This document shows positions 57,093-64,000 of a stretch of DNA of 64,000 nt, piece after piece. The DNA is from Diaporthe sp. PMI_573 (lineage: Eukaryota; Ascomycota; Sordariomycetes; Diaporthales; Diaporthaceae). The first letter of the stretch is position 1, and every line of letters starts with the position of its first letter. Below the pieces are notes generated by a model. The model made no database searches. It had not been told where the DNA came from and saw only the letters and a list, made by a program, of their open reading frames with translations. A program made the position numbers and the translations under genes. Location: NCBI GenBank assembly GCA_021399435.1, contig JAJTUP010000004.1, positions 682,001-746,000 on the forward strand, read 5' to 3'.

Positions 57093-60004
57093 ATGGAGTC
57101 GCCCCCAGCGTCCTCAGATCACGGCGACGAGGCCTTCGACCACTCCCACCCCTTCACAGGCGTCGTCGTCTGCTGCACCAGCATCGCCACCGACCTCCGT
57201 GTAAGTCCTCATGCGCAATGTTTGTGGCCTTGTTGACTGCACCGTGCCGATCGTAAACTGACCGTGTCGCCCTTGCCCACCCCCAGGCAACAATAGCACG
57301 CAAGACGGACGAGCTCGGCGGCATCCACAAGTACGACCTGACCCCCGACGTAACCCACCTCATCGTCGGTGAATATGACACCCCCAAGTACAGACATGTC
57401 GCCAAGGAACGCCCCGACATCAGGGCAATGGCCGCGGGCTGGGTCGATGCCGTGCGGGATCTCTGGATAAGGGACGAGCAGATCGACTTTCGAGCCTTGG
57501 AGCAGCAGTGGTGTTTGAAGGCGTTCGAGACGGGCGGCGGCGCACTGGACGATAATCAGGAGGTTGGCCCCAAAACAACACTGAACTGCTGCTTGACGGG
57601 TTTCGACGATCGTACGTTGCTCACGCGGCTGGCCTGGCACCCCTAGCTGACACACAGAGGCTAACTCACGTCCCCAGAACAAGAACGCCAGCGGATAATC
57701 GACAAGATCAAGTCACACGGCGGAAGCTACACGGGCGACCTCAGCAGACAGGTCACGCACCTAATTGTGAACAGGCCAGAGGGGAAGAAGTACCTCGCCG
57801 CCAAAAACTGGGGCCTACACATCGTGGCGCTTAATTGGGTCTACGATTGTGTCGAGCGCGGCATGATCCTCGACGAGAAAGCCTTCGATCCCCTTCTGCC
57901 CGAGGAGGAACTCGGCTATGGGGCGTGGAACAGACGCGCGAGTGCGAACCGTCGCATATCCCTCGGCAAGCGACAGAGAGAGGCGGCGGCGAAGCAGGAG
58001 CAAGGACGGCGCAAGCTGAGGAAGACGGCGAGCATGAAGCTGAACAGCCAGAGGGACAACATGTGGGGCGAGATCCTGGGGCAGCCGTCCGTCGAACAGT
58101 CCGCCTCTCACCAAATCGAGGAGCCCACCCAGCCGTTGCCGACCGACTCGGTTCTGCGGTCTAATGCGTCTATGTCGCGGGTCGCCGAGTCGGTTGACAT
58201 GAGCCGCTCGCGTTCAGCGCCCGTCAGCGCGGAGAACAGAGGTGACATGACCTTCGCTTCCTGCTGCCTGTACGCCTTTGGGTTCCCGCCGCGGCAGACC
58301 GATGTTCTCGTCAATACAGTCGCGTCCTTGGGAGGTCTTATGGTTGGGTCTCTGGCAGATATCACAACCGCAGAGGGAATGATCCGCCGCTTTGTCATAG
58401 TGCCCCAAAGCGCTGATCAGAAGTCACTTCCACTGCTACCAGATGGCGTGGATCTCATTACGGAATGTTTCATTGAGAGATGTCTGCACAGGAAGGCCCT
58501 ATTGGATCCAAGGGACCATGTTATTGGCAGACCGTTCCCAGTCTTCCCCATCCAGGGCTTTGAAAAGCTCTCCATATGCACTGCCGGCTTCACCGACGTC
58601 GATCTACTGCAAGTCGATAAGACTATCCGCCAGCTAGGAGCACGCTTTGAAGAGCGCTTCAACGGTGATGTTTCTTTGCTGCTATGCGCCTCCTTGGGTG
58701 CCATCCGGAAACAGAAGCTTGACCTGGCCCTGCACTTGAAGATCCCCATCATCAAGGCGGAATGGCTTTGGGCGTGCATATCACAAGGCAAAAGGCTCTC
58801 GACCAAGCCATTCCTGTTCCCTGAGCTGAAAGAAAAGGCCACAATAACGGAGAAGGTCCCAATATCAAAACCATTAAACAGATCCAAGTCGACTTCGGAC
58901 ATGTCCAGGAAATTGACTCCAAAGTCACTACCAGAACGCACCGAGAAGCCAGGTAGAACCAGCCTCCCGGGCCCAGACATGTCAGCCTTTGACCCCACGC
59001 CTCTTGTGTCCACCGAGCCCCCTCTATCTCGTGCTCGGACGCCATCAAAGCAGGAGTCCAACGCCGTCACTGAATTCGAGACCGCCCCGACACATCAATC
59101 CAGGGACCAGCCGCCGGCCCAGCATCCCGGGCCACGGCCAAGTTCGAGGAACGGCTCTCGTCCGCTCGGCGAGAAGTCCGCAAGCGAGCTGAACAAACCT
59201 TCAGCCAAAGACACCCCCCAGTCTCCAACGCGCAAGCCACTCGCGCGCGTGCGGAGCGAAGTGTGCGACTCAGAAGCAGGCGACGACGACGAAGGCCTCG
59301 ACGCGCCCAACGACGACGGCCCAATCCCGAAACCAGATGTCCCGCCAGAACCAGAACCAGACCACGACGCAGAAGCCGCAGCAGCCGCGGCCGCCGAGGC
59401 CGAAAAGCTCAGGATACTACGCGAGAAGGCCGAGAAGGCGGAGACGGAGCGCCTGGCCCTCTCCTCGAAACTGACCTCGCTCCTCGGCGGCGCATCCGCC
59501 AACCCTGCCGCCGCTAGCGAGAATAGCAACAACAACAACAACAACAACAGTGACACCACCGCAGCCGCAGGGAAGGGCGACGCTCGGCCCGCCTCAAGGA
59601 GAAAGAGACGAGACGTCATAGGCCGCGCGATAAGCAACGCCTCAGTCGCATCGACAGGAAGCGCGGACTCGTCATCCGTCGCCGGAGGGGGAGGGCTGGG
59701 CCGGTCCGCAATCATCGACGAGAAGTCTTCGCAGGAGGGCGAGGGCGGCGGCGGCGGCGCGGCTGCGGCCGCGGCGGCCAGCACGCAGGTCGAGTACGAC
59801 GACCCGGATGCCAAGATCAGCAAGGAACGGCTCGTGAGCAAGATGCTCGGGGGCGGGAGGGGTCAAGCCGCTGCTACTACCGAAACGACGCAGTCCCGCG
59901 GCGTTTTTGCGGCGGCGGCGGCGGCGGCTGGCAACAATAAGGTGAAGCCTGCGCCGGCGCCGTTGGGGCGGTCTTATGGGGGCCGGAGCATGCGGCCGAG
60001 ATGA
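57093..60004 (+). CDS. rad4: Rad4/Dpb11/TopBP1-like four-BRCT protein
   Basis: Exons 57093-57200, 57287-57611 and 57678-60004 (introns 86 and 66 bp) give 919 residues. Four BRCT domains are visible in two pairs: BRCT1 about 20-120 (THLIVGEYDTPKYRHV), BRCT2 about 135-240 (LNCCLTGF, THLIVNRPEGKKY, LNWVYDCV), BRCT3 about 335-430 (FASCCLYAFGF, LITECFIERCL) and BRCT4 about 440-520 (KLSICTAGF, AEWLWACISQGKRL). This matches fission yeast Rad4/Cut5 and budding yeast Dpb11, nuclear scaffolds that bind phosphorylated replication and checkpoint proteins. The 400-residue tail is disordered, with Pro/Ser-rich parts, an Ala/Glu helix (AAAAAAEAEKLRILREKAEK), an Asn run and Ala/Gly runs. Paired BRCTs and overall size support orthology. 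Confidence 0.93.
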
Positions 60005-61180
60005 TGAGGGGGTTGCGGTGCGGGTTTCCCTCTCTCTCTCCGCGATTACTGGCGGTTAGGATGGATGGTCCACCGGCTGTGCCTCTTTTGCTTTCAACCG
60101 CTTTATTTTGCTCATGCCTGGTCTGGTCATGTCGATGATGATGATAAATGTTTCTGTCTGTTTGTTTGGGGCACATGATATGCACATGTACACCTTTGGC
60201 TGTCCCAGGAGTCCGGTATGGCAAGGCTAGGAGGTTACGCTACGCTAGGCTACCAAGATAGTCTTGGAATAGCATTTTATGACTTTTGAAAAAATCAGGA
60301 CATCACAGTCGTTCGTCCACATTGTGCCACCATCGCGGGCAGTCTGTTGGCTTTTCTGCCGTCTCACCGTCCTGCTGAATGTACATCCACCCTCACCCCC
60401 CTCCCCAGGGGCAGCTTTTGGGGGGGGGGCATTGTGATGTGGCATATGTACGAGGAGAGGCTGATATGGACGGGTCCCTATGCAGGGAGCAGCTAAACTG
60501 GATTGTTTTGTCTCAATACAGCGGGAAAAGCGGTCCCACGCCAGTCCGGTCGAACGCCATCGCCCAGCCAGCCAGGCAACCAACCAACCAATCCCCTTTC
60601 CCTAATCACCGTACTGATTATTGCATTGCACGTGCGGTGCAGGCAGGCGAGCTTCGCGCGGACAGACGGCGTTGGTGAGGTCCTCCAGGTGTGGTTTAAT
60701 GCGATCATGGATGTTAGCAAACCGTCAGCCTGGGCCGTGTGGCCGCGTGTGTTTTATACAGGGACACTCAGGAAGTAATCAAGTTCATTTCACACGCAGA
60801 CTACAGATTGATTCCTCGAAATTGTGAAAAAAGACGAATCAAATCGATATGACATACAATTGGGGGGTATATATGTAAAGAATCAAAACCAAGACAGACA
60901 GACAAACAGATAGATAGATGATCGACATGAAATCAGTGGTATCTTTGCCTTGCTTTCCAGTTCTCCGTTCCCTGCCCAAAGAAAAGAAAGAAAAATCCCA
61001 TCTCTTTTCCCCTATAATGACCTCTGTACTATGATGTATTCCGTTGTCGCCCTTCCCTTCCTTCCTTTCTTTATACATGACTATTTTGTACATCAACCTT
61101 TCTTCAACAGACACACATTATCCATACAATATTCATCCGGACACAGTCCCCAACTGGACTCGTGCTGCATTCCTCGTCGT
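60005..61180. other. Convergent intergenic region
   Basis: About 1.2 kb between the convergent Rad4-like gene and the low-complexity protein, containing their 3' flanks. A G run near 60421-60429 is present. No gene is seen. Confidence 0.6.
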
Positions 61181-63957
61181 TTACAACCCAGACGCAGCCT
61201 CAGTCAACACGCCCAGCAGCGACGCCGCGGCGCCGCCGATACCCACAGCCCCGAGCGTCTCGCCCCAGACGCGCTTCTTGGCGCGGCGCTTGTCGCGCGC
61301 CTCCTCGCGCTCGCGCTCGCGCTCACGCTCACGGTCGACAGTACGATCACGCTCGCGGTCGGCGCCCCGCTCGCGCGGACGGTAGTGCGACGATGAGGAG
61401 TGGTGGTCACGGTCGCGATGCTGCCTGTCCCGCTCCCTGTCGCGATCACGCTCCCGCTCACGGTCACGGTCGCGCTCACGGTCGCGATCACGATCGCCGC
61501 CACGCTCACGGGCCCTGTCGCGATCCCTGCGGCGGCGTTCGCTGTCCTTCTCCCTCTCTGCCCTCCTCCGTTCTCTGCGCTCCTTGCGTTCTCTCTCCCT
61601 CTCCAGCTCCTCTGGAGCAAACTCTCTTGGGCCGTCCGCGTCGAACCTGACGTGGTTCTCGTTGCGGTTCTTGAGGATGGGCTTGGGCTGGGTGACGGCC
61701 GCCGGCGATGTCTTCTCGACGATTACGGGGTAGACCCTGTGACCCTTGCGGTCACCCTTCTCTTCGACCTCTGGCTCCTCATGGATGGTGGAATTGGTCG
61801 ATGCTCGCCTGTTTCGTCGACGGCGATGCTCCCGAGGAATGTACCTGTCCGTCAGGGACCCTGACCGATCGCGGGACTCAGAATCGGTTGTGTCCGACTC
61901 ATCCCAGATGACATCCTCCGAGTCCGTTTCGCTGTCCGTGTCAGAGTGTTGAAGGTGCCTCCTTCCATTCGTGTTTCGTTTCTCTTCAGGGTAGTAAGCC
62001 GTTGGTCTATATTTGGGATCCGAGTAGCCCCTATCTCGGCCAGCTCTCAGAGCTGCCGACTTCCTCGCGTAGTCTGCGATTTGCTCCTTCGTCAACGCAC
62101 CCAGCACGGCAACGAAATCCGGTCTTGCCTCGTATCGAACACCAGCCTTTGTAAGGACCTCAGTCGATACCAGGCTCCGCTTAATACGAGTCCATTTAGC
62201 TTCGAGAGGGATCTCATTGCCAACGCTGTCTGGTGCGAGGCGGGAGTAACGCTGCGGTCGGGGTGCCGATGTTGGTGGTGGTGGGAAGCCCGGTGCCGAA
62301 GATGTCGGTGCCGAGGAGGGAAAGGGAATGGGTGCAGCGGCATGGGAGGTTGGGGAGGCATAAGGGGGTGGCGGTGTCATTGTGGAAGATGTCGGGCTTC
62401 CGTACCCCGGGAGGGCAGCGACGGGCGCCGGAAGATATCTTGTGCCAGGTGAGGTTCCTGGAGAGACGCCGTGGTTTGTGGGCAACATGGCCGGTGAGAG
62501 ACCGAGTCCGCCCATACGGGCCGAAAGGCTGTCAGCTTCATGCCGGTCCAGGGCCATAAGATCCTGGGTGGAGATCAGAGCCAGCTGTTGCGAGTCCGTT
62601 GAGCCCGAGTCCGATGAATCAGACGAATAGCGCTCGTAAGACGATTGCATTGGCATGCTTGTTGGTGGCGGAGGGGGGCCGCCTTGTTGGCCCTGCGGGA
62701 TGTAAGGGTTATAAGCCGGCCCGGTTGGTGAACGACTCTCCCCATGGCCGGGCCACTGTTCCGGCTGGCGCCGTTCAAGTTTCACGCTGGGCATGAACTT
62801 CTCATTGTCCATGCTGGGCGAGACCATCTCCTTGGGAGACATGGTCTCGCCGTGGGAATTTGCCGGGTACGAGGCCGGGGTGATTTCTACTGGTGGTGGC
62901 AAGGGTGATGATCCGTACTGCTGCGGTTGGCGAGCACCGAATGCGGGCGCCTCCGGATTTGGCGCGTGCTGCTGAGGTGCATATGCACCGCCGCGGCGAC
63001 CTTGCGGTAGCTGTTGGTCTAGAAGGCCACGCATCGAGGGGGGTTGGTCATCCAGGTAACTGTTTGAGTCCAGCTCACGGATGTAAGCGCGCAGAACTTC
63101 CTGCGAGCCAAAGGGTCAGCCGTCATATACGAATCAGAGTTTTCGGTGCCCAAAAGGCGAGGTGGCACCACGTTGAGGCACTGCTGTGCGACGTTGACAC
63201 GTCTGAATCGAGGAAGAAAGGAAATGTAATGTGAGACACCGCACGCGTGATGGTTCGACGACATGTTACTCACCTTGTGCTTCCTGAGGACATCACTGGA
63301 GAAGCCCTCCTTGACCAGCTCGGCCCAGAACTCCTGCCACATCTGGTCCTCGCTCTCCTGGGCCGCATCACCCGAGGCCACAGCCCTGGCCCTGCGCTGG
63401 AACAGGCGCGCAGCCACGACATCAACCTTGTCCTTGATCTTGTTCATCTGCTGGTCGTCTGCATGTTCCAGGTCGACAGGCTTGTGCTGCCTCGTCGGAT
63501 TGTGCAGCTGTACCGTGTCTAGGAAGATGTCGATGTTGGTCTTCTGATTCGCCAGCTTGGTCCTTATCAAAGCGACCATGTCCCTCTCGCGGTCCTCCAT
63601 GCGCTTGGCACTGGTGTTTGCGCGTTCCCTCCGCGCACTGTCGGGACTTTCGCCATCGCTTGGGCAGGAGCCATATTTCTCGAGGATCGTATCCAGCTGC
63701 TTGAGCGTGAAATCGGTGTCCTCGACTATTGGTGTGAGCTGGCGGGCATAGACCGAGGATTCATATCCGTCGCTGTTCAGGAGACTGTCTGCGTCCTCTG
63801 CCTCGGCGCGCAAATGCTTCAGGACCGAGTGCAGAGGGCGCACAACAGTTGCGATTTCTGCAAAGTCAGGGCCGGATGTTTTGGCGCGGCGGTAGAGGTT
63901 TCGTGCAGCCGCGGCGACGGCGGAAATGTAAGAGATGGAGTTGCTATCTACTGGCAT
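61181..63957 (-). CDS. Large low-complexity protein with RD/RE-rich region and Gly-zipper-like tail; start may lie beyond the window
   Basis: Minus-strand exons 63274-63957 and 61181-63100 (173-bp intron) give 867 residues from ATG 63957. The frame stays open to the right edge with plausible codons (PRSGYYYD before the Met), so the real start may lie outside. Residues 1-228 are helical, with NIDIFLDTVQLHNPTR, a sequence type found at the start of many fungal proteins of unknown role. The middle is Pro/Ser/Gln-rich (PPPPTSMP, TPPPPYASP) and contains a conserved-looking block (IPLEAKWTRIKRSLVS to LTKEQIADYARK). The C-terminal quarter alternates Arg with Asp or Glu for about 100 residues, then ends in VGIGGAAASLLGVLTEAA, a Gly/Ala-rich hydrophobic segment. 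The RD/RE stretch recalls RNA-processing factors; the tail recalls glycine zippers. Function unknown. Confidence 0.8.
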
Positions 63958-64000
63958 GTCGTAGTAGTAGCCGCTGCGCGGCGCCGTTTTGGGCAGGCTG

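Noticed and set aside
1..64000. CRISPR arrays, bacterial operons or ribosome-binding sites
   Set aside because: The window is eukaryotic by its spliceosomal introns and gene families. No regularly spaced direct repeats with unique spacers were seen.

Overview
This window is nuclear DNA from a filamentous ascomycete (Pezizomycotina). The genes have short introns, mostly 53-175 bp, with GTRNGT donors and YAG acceptors. Typical fungal families are present: a non-reducing polyketide synthase, a GH10 xylanase, a GMC oxidoreductase, a GPI-anchored aspartic protease, an F-box/ankyrin protein and a Rad4/Dpb11-type BRCT protein. Two short AT-rich blocks and one decayed gene fragment rich in C:G-to-T:A transitions look like repeat decay. 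Class-level placement, perhaps Sordariomycetes or Leotiomycetes, is a guess.

Layout, left to right. 0-11 kb: a non-reducing PKS cut by the left edge (SAT remnant-KS-AT-PT-ACP, no releasing domain), then a secreted GH10 xylanase, a LaeA/UMTA-like methyltransferase and a short-chain dehydrogenase. The PKS, methyltransferase and SDR could be one biosynthetic cluster that continues outside the window. 13.8-20.5 kb: a PaxU/TMEM53-like protein, an unrecognised secreted Ala/Gly/Gln/Asn-rich protein assembled from three exons, an unrecognised 188-residue protein and a yapsin-like protease. 22.6-30.5 kb: an F-box/ankyrin protein, an AidB-like acyl-CoA dehydrogenase ending in SKL, and a divergently transcribed secreted GMC oxidoreductase.

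30.7-39.3 kb: five genes in a row on the minus strand. Two diverged kinase-like paralogues flank a Cys/Pro-rich protein carrying an in-frame 15-bp minisatellite; an LCMT/TcmP-type methyltransferase and a GNAT follow. This is the most unusual part of the window. 41-45 kb: a glyoxalase-like protein and a TMEM184/DUF300 membrane protein, whose 3' end has a decayed partial copy near 40.0 kb.

45-50 kb is nearly gene-free but holds a hairpin plus TATA box with no convincing ORF. 50-64 kb: a GT32 glycosyltransferase, a Nudix hydrolase, a small four-cysteine secreted protein behind a canonical TATA box, the Rad4-like BRCT protein, and a large low-complexity protein whose reading frame stays open to the right edge. 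Exon joins were worked out by hand from splice consensus and family sequence logic; none was checked with a search or transcripts.
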